DNA of 38,608 bases. Source: Fen-1077 sp050014355. Its GTDB lineage: Bacteria > Chloroflexota > Dehalococcoidia > Dehalococcoidales > RBG-16-60-22. The stretch covers positions 1-38,608 of the forward strand of contig JBEKDL010000010.1 of NCBI GenBank assembly GCA_050014355.1. The letters are read 5' to 3'. This document shows positions 15,333 to 23,978 of the stretch, piece after piece. Under the pieces are notes generated by a model that was given only the letters and a program-made list of their open reading frames with translations, made no database searches and was not told the origin of the DNA. Made by a program: the position numbers and the translations under genes. The stretch's first letter is position 1, and each line of letters begins with the position of its first letter.

Positions 15333-16105
15333 GCCTTTGCCTTCCTAAACCATGGCGCTAAAGGCAACTTCTATTGGTATCTGTTAACACTTCTCCCAAT
15401 ATCGTTAACACCCAAGATAGACGCTCCCATTCCGGTGTTAATAAAATGCTTGAAGCCCAGATGTCCGCTGCGCAAAATAATCCCCTTATATTGCATCATC
15501 TAATATTGTGCTCCGTGTTTATCGCCGAAGAATGGCGCCGTTATCTAGTTACCGCGTCACTCTCAGGTAACTTTACAAGCGATTGTTAACCCGGCTGTAC
15601 AATTTACTTTATTGTGACGCCGATTTTTAGCCGCGTAATGCTTTTGATTACTAATGACTTCCTTTAGAATCTATTTTAGCAATCTCCGCGCGGTGTCCTT
15701 GTTTGGAAAAAAGATGGACACGATGGGAGTTCTGCCTATTAATACCCAAGTGGAGCCGGGGGGACAATAGGCAGAACTTTTGAACTGGAATTTAGCGTTT
15801 TATTATGACCCGAAGTAATATTGATGCGTAATTGGTATCGTGACTATAGTTGCTGGTGCTGATGCAACTGAGCCAGGCTAAAGCCGTGTGATAAATCCAC
15901 AGATAAAACCGGACCGGGTAACTTTTCCAAATAGACTCAATAAAACCGCTATTTTATCGGATTTTGGTTTTTCCCGGACTCTTAATCCGGTGGAAAGAGT
16001 GCCTTTAACATGCTACCCAGGGGAGAAGGTGTATAAATCGTATCATGAATAACCATAGATGTCGAAGAGTACGAGCGTCCATGATATAGCGGTTGAGATA
16101 ATAAT
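15333..16105. other. Long gap without convincing genes
   Basis: No reading frame here has both a ribosome-binding site and a recognisable product. It holds two direct copies of GTTAACAC near 15380 and 15404 and an inverted copy near 15436, and a strong 13-bp inverted repeat listed separately. It probably is the residue of the element that carried the broken ATPase. Confidence 0.5.
15728..15778. repeat. Perfect 13-bp inverted repeat
   Basis: AGTTCTGCCTATT (15728-15740) pairs perfectly with AATAGGCAGAACT (15766-15778) around a 25-base loop. A TTTT follows on the plus strand, so it could be a terminator for the broken ATPase transcript, a small-RNA hairpin, or element-end repeats. Confidence 0.6.
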
Positions 16106-18196
16106 TTAAAGAGAATTGGCGACGCGGTAACCTGCCGCCACGGCATCGATTATCACTTTAGGCTCACTGCAATCTCCAATGAGATAGACCTCGGCGACTT
16201 TACCCCTAAGAGTTTCAAGAAGCCCGGCATTCGGCAACAGGGGTACGGCGGGTATGATGGTATCCGCCTCGATGGTCCGTCTTTCGCCTTCCTTGGTAAC
16301 GATGGTCAGCCCTTTTTCGGTTATCTCCTCGTATTTAACCCCGGACATCATTTCAACTCCCTTATTTTTCAACCACCTGAAAAGCGGGTGACGCTTACGC
16401 TCCGGGACTCCCTCTCCCATAGTTTCAGCCGCTTCCACGATGGTCACCTTTCTGCCCCGCTTAACCAGGAACTCGGCCAGTTCACAGCCCTGTAGGCCGC
16501 CGCCGATAATGACCACTTTTTTACCGACGGGCATCCAGATTTTGGTAAGCTCTCCCAGGAGCTCCGGCCCGGCGAACCTTAAATAAAACTTCAGCATACG
16601 GTGCAGTTTGGGAACGCTGACCACATTACGGCGATTGATTCCTGGTATCTCTGGGATAGTAGGGATACCGCCTGCCGCCACGATGACGGCATCCGGCTTG
16701 AGTTCCTCGATTAGCGAAAGATTAAATTCTTTCCCTGTCCTGACATCCACACCCAGCTTGCTGACCTGTCTTTCGAGGTAGTGAACAAATTCCATCAGGT
16801 ATTCGCCTTCATGTCCCTTCACGAGTGATGCCAGGGGCAGCAGGCCTCCCAGTTTATGCCCTTTTTCATAAAGTGTTACTTCATGTCCTCTCATCGCCGA
16901 CACCCTTGCCGCTTCCATCCCCGCCGGGCCGCTGCCGACCACAAGTACCTTTTTTCTTTTTTCTGCCGGTTTAATGACATAGTCTTGTTCGTTCCCTAAA
17001 GCAGCATTAACCTGACAGGCAATCGGATTGTAGGTACGTATCCGCGAAGTGCAAAACATACAGGCGGTGCACGGGCGGATGTCTTCCAGTTTGCCTGAAG
17101 CAACCTTGTTGGGCAGCTCCGGGTCTGCCAGCAGGCGCCTGGTCATGCCAATCAGGTCGGCCTTACCTTGGCGCAAAACCTCTTCACCGATTACCGGGTC
17201 AAGCCGGCCAACGGTAATGACCGGAATCGACACTACTGCCTTAATCGCGGCCGCCAAGGGGACGAGAGCCCCGGCTCCTTGACGCCTCCAATCAAGCTCT
17301 TTGATTAAGGGTTTAGGAGGTTCGGGATAGAAATACTGCTCCGACCTGATAATTTCCGGAAGGCCGGAATACGCGTTGGCTCTGGCATGGATACAATCAG
17401 CACCGGCCTGCTGTAAGATCCGGGTAATCTGTTGACTTTCCTCGATGGTCGTACCTCTGGCATGTCCAAGTTCCATGACATTAATGAGCGCGGAAACTAC
17501 AAAACCCTGCCCCAGACGCCTTTTTATCTCGCTGATGATTTCAACCGCGAAGCGGGTCCGGCTTTCCATGTCCTGGCAGCCATAGGCATCCTGACGCTTA
17601 TTCCAAACGCGGGAGAGAAAGCTGTTAATCAGGTGGCCTGTGCCGCAATTTACCTCCACACCGTCAAACCCCGCCTTCTTGGCCCGCTCGGCTGTAGAAG
17701 CGAACTTATCCACAATGTCTTCAATCTCCGGAATGGTTAAACCTCTGGGCAACTGGTTAGCGGTTAATGCCGTGGGCACTTCGGACGGAATAAGCCCGAG
17801 TATTTCATCGTTCGCCATGGATGAAGAAGAAACCGGCTGAAGGCCGGAATGCGGGTCATGCCAGGGCCCCGCATGGAAGAGCTGCTGCAATGCCTGGCAA
17901 CCATATTGGTGGATAACCCGGGTTAATTCGCTGGAGCCGGGAATATGTTCATTATCATTGAGAAGCAGCTGATTGCGATTATGCAGGCCTAATGGAGGGT
18001 CGATACCGCCCATCTCAACGATGATGAGACCCGCGCCACCTCTGGCGATGGCTTCATACATGGCGACGTGTCTTTTATTTACAAAGCCACCCATATCGTA
18101 ACTGCTGGCTGTCCCGGAGGCGGTCTTTATCATGCGGTTTTTAATCTTCAGCGGACCCAGGTTACAGGGTTCGAGTATCTTTTGAAACCTAGTCAC
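16106..18196 (-). CDS. NADH:flavin oxidoreductase, OYE/FadH-like (paralog 1)
   Basis: A 696-residue three-cofactor enzyme like 2,4-dienoyl-CoA reductase and the BaiCD/BaiH family. An FMN TIM barrel (1-370) is followed by a [4Fe-4S] site C376-x2-C379-x2-C382-x11-C394, an FAD Rossmann fold (GSGPAG, about 421-426), and an NAD(P) fold (VVIIGGGLQGCELAEFL). Such enzymes reduce C=C bonds of enones or dienoyl-CoAs. Where E. coli FadH has the proton-donor Tyr (GYLIN), this protein has His (GTGHLIN, H188), as does the paralog at 29043. The barrel also shows FHAGPWH. GTG start with GGAGGT just upstream. It follows livF by 298 bases on the same strand. Substrate unknown. Confidence 0.85.
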   Translation of the reverse strand: MTRFQKILEPCNLGPLKIKNRMIKTASGTASSYDMGGFVNKRHVAMYEAIARGGAGLIIVEMGGIDPPLGLHNRNQLLLNDNEHIPGSSELTRVIHQYGCQALQQLFHAGPWHDPHSGLQPVSSSSMANDEILGLIPSEVPTALTANQLPRGLTIPEIEDIVDKFASTAERAKKAGFDGVEVNCGTGHLINSFLSRVWNKRQDAYGCQDMESRTRFAVEIISEIKRRLGQGFVVSALINVMELGHARGTTIEESQQITRILQQAGADCIHARANAYSGLPEIIRSEQYFYPEPPKPLIKELDWRRQGAGALVPLAAAIKAVVSIPVITVGRLDPVIGEEVLRQGKADLIGMTRRLLADPELPNKVASGKLEDIRPCTACMFCTSRIRTYNPIACQVNAALGNEQDYVIKPAEKRKKVLVVGSGPAGMEAARVSAMRGHEVTLYEKGHKLGGLLPLASLVKGHEGEYLMEFVHYLERQVSKLGVDVRTGKEFNLSLIEELKPDAVIVAAGGIPTIPEIPGINRRNVVSVPKLHRMLKFYLRFAGPELLGELTKIWMPVGKKVVIIGGGLQGCELAEFLVKRGRKVTIVEAAETMGEGVPERKRHPLFRWLKNKGVEMMSGVKYEEITEKGLTIVTKEGERRTIEADTIIPAVPLLPNAGLLETLRGKVAEVYLIGDCSEPKVIIDAVAAGYRVANSL

Positions 18197-18213
18197 TTTA
18201 CCTCCAAAATACT

Positions 18214-18225
18214 AAGAATATTCTT
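18214..18225. repeat. 12-bp palindrome upstream of paralog-1 reductase
   Basis: AAGAATATTCTT is a perfect palindrome lying 18-29 bases before the GTG of the reductase, next to its ribosome site. It could be an operator. Confidence 0.35.
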
Positions 18226-18306
18226 GAATTACTACCGCTTTTTGTTCGCATCTTAGGAATAATCATCCTACGGTTAAAATATAATCACGTTCCGGAGCGC
18301 TTTCCA

Positions 18307-18327
18307 TATAAGCTTAATGAGCTTATA
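18307..18327. repeat. 8-bp inverted repeat, possible operator
   Basis: TATAAGCT (18307-18314) and AGCTTATA (18320-18327) flank a 5-base spacer, between livF and the downstream reductase. Its symmetry and position about 110 bases upstream of the gene suggest a regulator site. Confidence 0.4.
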
Positions 18328-18494
18328 CAGGAAGATATCCCATTGAAGAAATAAATGAAGCTATCACAGTTGTGTCTCCCAATTTCTTCCACATAACAGC
18401 AGATTCATCTCCGACTAGCAGGCAAGTCCTGCTTTCCTTGAAGATTTACAAGGATGCTCTGACATTTAAAATCCTTAAGGAGATACAAGGGATT

Positions 18495-19199
18495 TTATTG
18501 AGTTGCGAGATATTTATGGATAGTGTCCTGGGTTATCTCCGAGGTATTCCCGTTAAAGACAATTTGTCCTTTTTCCAAGATATAGTACCGACTGCTTACT
18601 GCCACGGCGAAATTGATGTTTTGTTCCGCCAGCAATATAGATACCCCGGATTTCTTAAGTTCCTGAACTACCTCCTGAAGTTCCTTGACAATTAATGGAG
18701 CAAGTCCCTCACAGATTTCATCCATAAGCAGCAGCCTAGGATTCTGCATCAACCCTCGGGCGATAGTAAGCATCTGCTGTTCGCCGCCACTCAGACTTTT
18801 GCCTTTGAGATTCTCTCTGTCCTTTAGCACTGGAAACAATTGATAAATCTTCTGTGTCGTCCACTGGATTTCCGGATTATCGCCTTTACGGAACGCTATT
18901 ATTAAGTTCTCACGGGTCGTCAGATTGGGGAAAATGTGCCTGCCCTGGGGAACATACGCAATCCCTAGGCGACTTATCCTATAAGGAGGCAGACCAGCGA
19001 TTTCTTTACCGCCAAATTTAACGCTTCCGCTCCTAGGCTTGCAAATTCCGTTAATCGCTTTAAGGGAAGTGGTCTTACCGACTCCGTTCCGGCCCAGGAT
19101 GCAGACTGTCTCGGCCTCCCCTATTTTGAGGTCAATATCGAATAGTATCCGGCTCGCTCCATAGCTCGCTGATAGTTTTTCCACCTCGAGCATCAACAT
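18495..19199 (-). CDS. livF: Branched-chain amino-acid-type ABC transporter ATPase LivF
   Basis: Cytoplasmic ATPase of a Liv/HAAT-family importer. Walker A GRNGVGKTT, signature LSGGEQQM, and Walker B LLLMDEICEGLAP are all present, and 234 residues is typical. Two ATGs (19199 and 19193) are possible; the second gives the family-typical start MLEVEKLSASYG. The gene overlaps the end of livG. Last gene of the livHMGF operon. The transported compound need not be an amino acid, since the family also carries aromatic acids, urea and amides. Confidence 0.92.
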   Translation of the reverse strand: MLMLEVEKLSASYGASRILFDIDLKIGEAETVCILGRNGVGKTTSLKAINGICKPRSGSVKFGGKEIAGLPPYRISRLGIAYVPQGRHIFPNLTTRENLIIAFRKGDNPEIQWTTQKIYQLFPVLKDRENLKGKSLSGGEQQMLTIARGLMQNPRLLLMDEICEGLAPLIVKELQEVVQELKKSGVSILLAEQNINFAVAVSSRYYILEKGQIVFNGNTSEITQDTIHKYLATQ

Positions 19200-19936
19200 A
19201 CCGTTTCACCCAGATAGCAGCTTTGCACCTGTTTATTGTTCTTAATAGCTTCCGGCAGGCCTGTAGCGATAATCGCCCCCTGGTGCATTACCGTAATTTC
19301 TTCAGCGTAGTTAAACACAACGTTCATATCATGCTCGATAAAGACTATGGTCAAAGCTCGTTCGGCAGCCAGCCTTTTAACGAGCTGCATAACCTCGTCA
19401 CCTTCGGCATGCGATATACCGGCCGTGGGTTCATCCAGTAAAAGCAGCGTCGGTTGCAGGGCCAGGGTAATCCCGATTTCCAGCCGGCGTTGGTCTCCGT
19501 AAGAAAGATAACCGGCTGATGCGTCCGCTAAACTGGTAAGACCGATGGAGTTTATTATCTGGCGCGATTCATCGTGCATGGCATCGCTCCCTGGCAAATA
19601 CATTTTATATACCTTGCCCGCCTTACTGATACAGGCTATCTGGATGTTTTCGAATACGGTCAACTCGGGAAAGAGCTTGCTGATCTGGAAACACTTCCCA
19701 ATCCCCAGCTTGACAATAGCATAGGGCGGTAAATAAGTAATATCCTTCTCCTTAAAATAGACCTGGCCTGAAGTAGGCCGAGTACGGTTGGTAATCAGGT
19801 CCAGCAGGGTGGTTTTTCCAGCACCATTTGGACCGATGATGGCCCGCATCTGGCCGTCTTTGATTTCCAGGCTAACGTTATTGACCGCTCTTAAAGAGCC
19901 AAAGTCCTTGTTTAAACCAACTGTCCTTAATATCAT
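19193..19936 (-). CDS. livG: Branched-chain amino-acid-type ABC transporter ATPase LivG
   Basis: Second ATPase of the importer, 247 residues. Walker A GPNGAGKTT, signature LSYGDQRRLE, Walker B LLLLDEPTAGIS, and the LivG-type C-terminal segment (YAEEITVMHQGAIIATG). It overlaps livM by four bases (ATGA) and livF by seven, showing tight translational coupling. Confidence 0.93.
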   Translation of the reverse strand: MILRTVGLNKDFGSLRAVNNVSLEIKDGQMRAIIGPNGAGKTTLLDLITNRTRPTSGQVYFKEKDITYLPPYAIVKLGIGKCFQISKLFPELTVFENIQIACISKAGKVYKMYLPGSDAMHDESRQIINSIGLTSLADASAGYLSYGDQRRLEIGITLALQPTLLLLDEPTAGISHAEGDEVMQLVKRLAAERALTIVFIEHDMNVVFNYAEEITVMHQGAIIATGLPEAIKNNKQVQSCYLGETVC

Positions 19937-20907
19937 TTAACCGTCCGTTCTGGCGAAACTCTATTAGTACTCGGAGCAGATATTTTCATTTTGCTGGTTC
20001 TCTTACGCAGTATTCCGCCGCGGAAGCCAAGAACGGTAGCGACCATTATCATACCCAGTATCCCCTGCCAGTAGAAGACGTAGTTAGAAACCGTGTTACT
20101 GAATATGATTACCAGAGCGGCACCCAGGGTAGGACCCCAGAAAGAAAATGCGCCGCCGATTAAACACATCATCATAGCTTCCGCCGACAGAATTAGTTGT
20201 ATATAGGATGGAAACGCACCCCTGTTCAGCATGGCTAAAAGGATTCCTGCCACGCCGGCGAAAAAGCCGCTGATAACGAAAAGAATAAGTTGGTACCTTT
20301 TGGTGTTTATACCGAGAAAGACTAGTCTTTCTTCATTTTCCCGCAACCCCTGCGCTATCTTGCCGAAAGGCGAATTCATTATCGTCCTGATAATCATGTA
20401 GCAGATTATCACTATGACCAGCACCATCAAATAAAAGGACAGGTTATCGGAGAAAATGCTTGGCCGGCGTATTCCGGTCAGCCCGACATCTCCACCGGTA
20501 ACAGAAATCCATTTCGCTATCACGGTGGCAAACAGAATGTTGAAAGCCAGATGCAATAGACCAAAGGTCATCGGTTTACCGCGGAGACAGAGGAAGCCTA
20601 TAATCGCGTTAACAATTATACAGAGTATCAGCGCCAATACGATAGCCGGGGCTAATGATGCGTGAACTTTTAGAAAAAATATGCCGAATGAATATGCGCC
20701 AAGGCCCAGAAACATTGCTTGACCGAGGGGCATCATACCGGCATAGCCTATTTCCATATTAAGAGCCGTCGCGAATAAGGCCATGATTAAAACCTGGGTG
20801 AGCAATTGAGTCCAGTATGAGGGAAGAATCAGGGGGAAAATCGCGACAATAATTACCCCTGCCACCAGGAACCCAGTTGATTTATAGCGGATGATAAAGC
20901 GCTTCAT
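19933..20907 (-). CDS. livM: Branched-chain amino-acid-type ABC transporter permease LivM
   Basis: Inner-membrane permease of 324 residues with about eight to nine hydrophobic helices. The family segment GYAGMMPLGQAMFLGLGAY lies at 54-72, and GLRENEERLVFLGIN is the loop that contacts the ATPase. It forms the translocation pore with LivH. The charged tail after the last helix (RGGILRKRTSKMKISA) is cytosolic. Start 21 bases after the livH stop. Confidence 0.93.
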   Translation of the reverse strand: MKRFIIRYKSTGFLVAGVIIVAIFPLILPSYWTQLLTQVLIMALFATALNMEIGYAGMMPLGQAMFLGLGAYSFGIFFLKVHASLAPAIVLALILCIIVNAIIGFLCLRGKPMTFGLLHLAFNILFATVIAKWISVTGGDVGLTGIRRPSIFSDNLSFYLMVLVIVIICYMIIRTIMNSPFGKIAQGLRENEERLVFLGINTKRYQLILFVISGFFAGVAGILLAMLNRGAFPSYIQLILSAEAMMMCLIGGAFSFWGPTLGAALVIIFSNTVSNYVFYWQGILGMIMVATVLGFRGGILRKRTSKMKISAPSTNRVSPERTVK

Positions 20908-20928
20908 TCAAGATTCAACTTTTATAAT

Positions 20929-21792
20929 TTAGTCTTCAGGTTTCATAAAAAGGCCCTGGGGCCTTGTTATCAGAACAATAACCATAAAGACCCCCGGGAT
21001 AAGCGTATAAAACCAGGGTAAATAGAGAGAACCCAAGGCATTGGCTACCCCCACGATAAGCGCGGCGTAAAAAGCTCCACGCATGCTGGTTATCCCGCCG
21101 ATGACGATAACCATCATTATTGAAAACAGTATGTCAAAGGATTTTTGTGACGAAATTCCGATTATGGGAGCTATCAATACCCCAGCCACACCACTCATCC
21201 AGACACCAAACATGAACATGACGCTGTAAAGGAGGGTGATATTAATCCCTAAGCTGTCCACCATCTCCCGGTCGCTGATAATGGCCCGGAAAATCATTCC
21301 CAGTTTAGTTTTTTCAAACATTAACCACAGGCCTATGGCGAATAGCCCGGCGATGACAATAATAAGCACGTAATATGTGGGGAAAGGATTTCCCAGCAGG
21401 GAGAAGGTGGGGGAAAATACGACCGGCGCGGTAACCGTTTTCATCAACTTCCCCCATACCAGTTGGATGCCATCTACCATGACAAAGGCAATACCCATGG
21501 TGAGAATCATTTGATAAAGCATATTCTTTTTATAGAGAGAGCGCATCAGCAATTCCGTGACGCCACCGACGATGGCCACCCCGAGTGGCGCTATGAGAAG
21601 CGCCCACCAGAAGCCCATAACACGGGTCACGGAGTAGCAAAAAAAAGCCCCCAGCAATACAAAGGCGCCCTGGGCGAAGTTAAACAAGTTCATCCCGCTG
21701 ACTACCAGAGACACACCCGCAGCCCCTAAAAATGTTATCATCCCGCTGCTGATACCTATAATTAACTGCCGGAGAAATCCTACCACGTCCAT
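20929..21792 (-). CDS. livH: Branched-chain amino-acid-type ABC transporter permease LivH
   Basis: Inner-membrane permease, 287 residues, with multiple membrane helices and the family segments GVSLVVSGMNLFNFAQGAF and RAIISDREMVDSLGIN. It is the first gene of livHMGF. The usual first gene of such operons, the binding-protein gene livK, is present here only as a decayed tail just upstream. The weak ribosome site and a hairpin at 21831-21862 suggest that expression was once tied to that upstream gene. Confidence 0.93.
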   Translation of the reverse strand: MDVVGFLRQLIIGISSGMITFLGAAGVSLVVSGMNLFNFAQGAFVLLGAFFCYSVTRVMGFWWALLIAPLGVAIVGGVTELLMRSLYKKNMLYQMILTMGIAFVMVDGIQLVWGKLMKTVTAPVVFSPTFSLLGNPFPTYYVLIIVIAGLFAIGLWLMFEKTKLGMIFRAIISDREMVDSLGINITLLYSVMFMFGVWMSGVAGVLIAPIIGISSQKSFDILFSIMMVIVIGGITSMRGAFYAALIVGVANALGSLYLPWFYTLIPGVFMVIVLITRPQGLFMKPED

Positions 21793-21830
21793 CGGTCTCT
21801 AACCCTTTCCACCAGTACCTTTCGCTGTGT

Positions 21831-21862
21831 ATAAGGGAGCCCCCAATTGGGATCTCCCTTAT
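21831..21862. terminator. Hairpin between livK remnant and livH
   Basis: ATAAGGGAG (21831-21839) pairs with CTCCCTTAT (21854-21862), and the loop itself holds the palindrome CCCAATTGGG. No U-run follows on the livH side. Hairpins between livK and livH often tune the excess of binding protein over permease, so this may be a relic of that arrangement. Confidence 0.45.
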
Positions 21863-21883
21863 CGAAATTTTCCTTTGTCTTGG

Positions 21884-21992
21884 CTATTTGGCGGCTCTAA
21901 CACCGTATTTCATTCTTGATCGGATAGATTCCCTTTTGGCATTTAATCAGATTAAGTCCAATGAGGAGAACATCATTTTTATCAAATAAAGG
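21884..21992 (-). pseudogene. 3' remnant of a livK-type binding-protein gene
   Basis: Translated on the minus strand, the stretch gives NLIKCQKGIYPIKNEI and, after a one-base shift, YGVRAAK followed by TAG. The intact LivK of this window ends NLVKYQQGIYPTKDQV and then NTLRAAK plus TAG, so the match covers the last ~25 residues. Further upstream the sequence becomes AT-rich and reaches stops. This is therefore the frameshifted tail of a second binding-protein gene in the expected place before livH. Bases 21993-22158 hold nothing else I can identify. Confidence 0.65.
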
Positions 21993-22158
21993 AATTCTAT
22001 TCAGAATATTATCAATTATTATATTGTGCTTGTCAAGGATTATTTATAGTACCGCAATGAGGAAATAACCGTGGATTTAGGCTTAAAGAAAAAATGCCTT
22101 GGGAACTGCCGGAGTATATCGGTATGACAACATTGATAATAGCGTGGTACAATCGAAT

Positions 22159-22186
22159 TTGATAAACCGTAGCAACCTTCTATAGT
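22159..22186 (+). promoter_or_regulatory. Putative promoter of first MBL-fold gene
   Basis: TTGATA (22159-22164) and TATAGT (22181-22186) are 16 bases apart, placing transcription start near 22193, shortly before the AGGAGAGG ribosome site. Confidence 0.5.
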
Positions 22187-22215
22187 TAAAATACGAAACA
22201 GACAGGAGAGGACTG

Positions 22216-23064
22216 ATGGTCGTGCCCGGCGGCAGTTTTCGTTTTAAGATAGGTAATTTCGAATGCTCAGTTATTAGTGACGGTATGCTTACGATGCCTG
22301 ACACACTGTCCCAACCAGTTCCTGGTCAATATCATATTATACGTCCGGGGCAATTAATGGATGTCTTGTGTTTATTCATTAAAACAGGGGAACGTGCAAT
22401 TCTTCTAGATACAGGGTTGGGAGTTGGAGGGCAGCCCCTTGGCGGGAAGCTGCTTCATAACTTAAAAGCTGAAGGGGTGCTCCCACGAGATATTGACACA
22501 GTCATTCTTTCACACGGACATGGAGACCATATTAGCGGGCTCACAGATGCTGAAGGCAGGCCTGTCTTCCCCAGCGCGCGCTATATCATGAGCAAGGCAG
22601 AGTGGGAATTCTGGACGTCTGACCCGGAACTAACCCGACTCAATCTCAATGAAGGAGCCAGACAAATGTTTCGTGCGGCGGTGCAGAAAAACCTCATTCC
22701 TATCAAAGACCGACTCGATTTAATTGACGGTGAAACAGGAATCATTGCCGGTATTGAGTTTATCAGGGCACCAGGGCACACACCAGGTCATATCATGCTG
22801 TCTATCTCATCAGGCACCGAGCAACTTCTTTGTACGAGCGATCTAGTTCACCTACCGTCACACCTTAGGCGGCCTGATCTGTACGATATATTCGATATCG
22901 CTCCTGAACAAGGGCATCGCACAAAGATTCAAATGCTGTCCCGGGTTGTGACACCCGATGTCTTGGTTTTTGCCTGCCATTTCCCCTTCCCCGGTTTGGG
23001 TCATATAGTAAAAAAAGGTGGTGGTTGGCTCTGGCAGCCGATTGAAATAAAGGGCAAGACATAA
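22216..23064 (+). CDS. MBL-fold metallohydrolase (lactonase-like), paralog 1
   Basis: A 282-residue metallo-beta-lactamase-fold hydrolase with a complete two-metal site: H100-x-H102-x-D104-H105 (SHGHGDH), H188 (APGHTPGH), D209 (CTSDLVHL) and H255 (ACHFPFPG). Overall layout resembles N-acyl-homoserine-lactone lactonases and related ester or lactone hydrolases; no signal peptide is visible, so it acts in the cytosol. The N-terminal strand pattern FRFKIGNFECSVISDG is shared with the paralog at 37058. AGGAGAGG precedes the ATG. It is the only plus-strand gene among the minus-strand catabolic genes here, lying between livH and an SDR. Its natural substrate is unknown. Confidence 0.85.
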   Translation: MVVPGGSFRFKIGNFECSVISDGMLTMPDTLSQPVPGQYHIIRPGQLMDVLCLFIKTGERAILLDTGLGVGGQPLGGKLLHNLKAEGVLPRDIDTVILSHGHGDHISGLTDAEGRPVFPSARYIMSKAEWEFWTSDPELTRLNLNEGARQMFRAAVQKNLIPIKDRLDLIDGETGIIAGIEFIRAPGHTPGHIMLSISSGTEQLLCTSDLVHLPSHLRRPDLYDIFDIAPEQGHRTKIQMLSRVVTPDVLVFACHFPFPGLGHIVKKGGGWLWQPIEIKGKT

Positions 23065-23155
23065 CGGATTAGGTTACTTCCGACGCCGCCGAACACCAAA
23101 CATCCCATAGCCCGCAAGGTTTCAACTTCAGCGATTTAGGTGGCAGCTAGCCCGG

Positions 23156-23935
23156 CTAATGTACTGCCTCGCCTCCGTCGACAACGATAGTCTGGCCGGT
23201 AATAAAGTCGCTGTCCAGGGAAGCCAGGAATATGGCCGCCCCCACCAGGTCTTCAGCGTGTTCGATACGCTTCAAGGCACGTCGGGAAACCAGCTGTTCC
23301 AGTGACTTCTCGCGGCGTTCAAAATCGGCGTCTCCCGGGTCGTAGCCCTGGGTGGCACCGGGCGCGATACAATTCACATTAATGCCGAAGTCTCCCAGTT
23401 CGCGGGCCATGGAGCGCGTCATCCCGATAATGCCACCTTTGCTGGCCACGTAGGCCAGCTGGTTGGGGGAACCAACGAAAAACGTACCCGAGGAGATATT
23501 AATAATCTTACCTAAGTTCTGGGCCCTCATATACGGAAAGACCGCCCGGCAGCAGAGGAAAGCGCCTTTAAGATTGACTGCCATGACCCTGTCCCACTCG
23601 GCCACGTCAACCTCCCAGAACGGGGCTCGAACCATCTTGACCCTCTCGAAAACGGCGGCATTATTGACTAGGATGTCTATCCGGCCAAAGCGCTCCATCG
23701 TTTCCCTTGCCATAGCCTCAGTGCTGGCGACGTTTGACACGTCTGTCTTGAGGGCCAGGACTTCCCCGCCTTTTTTTTGAATCTCCGTGGCGGTCTTTTT
23801 AGCGGCCTCCAGGTTGACATCGGCTACGACTATTTTTGCACCTTCGAGAGCCATATTCAGACAATAAGCGCGCCCTATCCCCTGGGCCCCGCCGGTGACG
23901 ATAGCAACTTTATCTTTCAATCTCTTCGGTGTCAT
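23156..23935 (-). CDS. Short-chain dehydrogenase/reductase (paralog 1)
   Basis: Classical SDR of 259 residues. The cofactor motif TGGAQGIG is at 14-21 with an acidic residue after strand 2 (VADVN), favouring NAD(H). NNAA starts at 91, and the catalytic Ser148/149, Tyr162 and Lys166 are in NISSG and YVASK. It ends with the usual FITGQTIVVDGG segment. It oxidises a hydroxyl or reduces a ketone on an unknown substrate. The strong AAAAGGAG site precedes the ATG. It lies 43 bases after the zinc alcohol dehydrogenase gene on the same strand and is probably co-transcribed with it. Confidence 0.9.
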   Translation of the reverse strand: MTPKRLKDKVAIVTGGAQGIGRAYCLNMALEGAKIVVADVNLEAAKKTATEIQKKGGEVLALKTDVSNVASTEAMARETMERFGRIDILVNNAAVFERVKMVRAPFWEVDVAEWDRVMAVNLKGAFLCCRAVFPYMRAQNLGKIINISSGTFFVGSPNQLAYVASKGGIIGMTRSMARELGDFGINVNCIAPGATQGYDPGDADFERREKSLEQLVSRRALKRIEHAEDLVGAAIFLASLDSDFITGQTIVVDGGEAVH

Positions 23936-23978
23936 GATATTCTCCTTTTAATTAACCGAATCTGTATTTTGGCGGCGT

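Noticed and set aside
15374..15589. 71-codon frame starting TTG in the post-tRNA-Lys gap
   Set aside because: No ribosome site, no recognisable sequence, rare start codon; kept only as part of the gap description.
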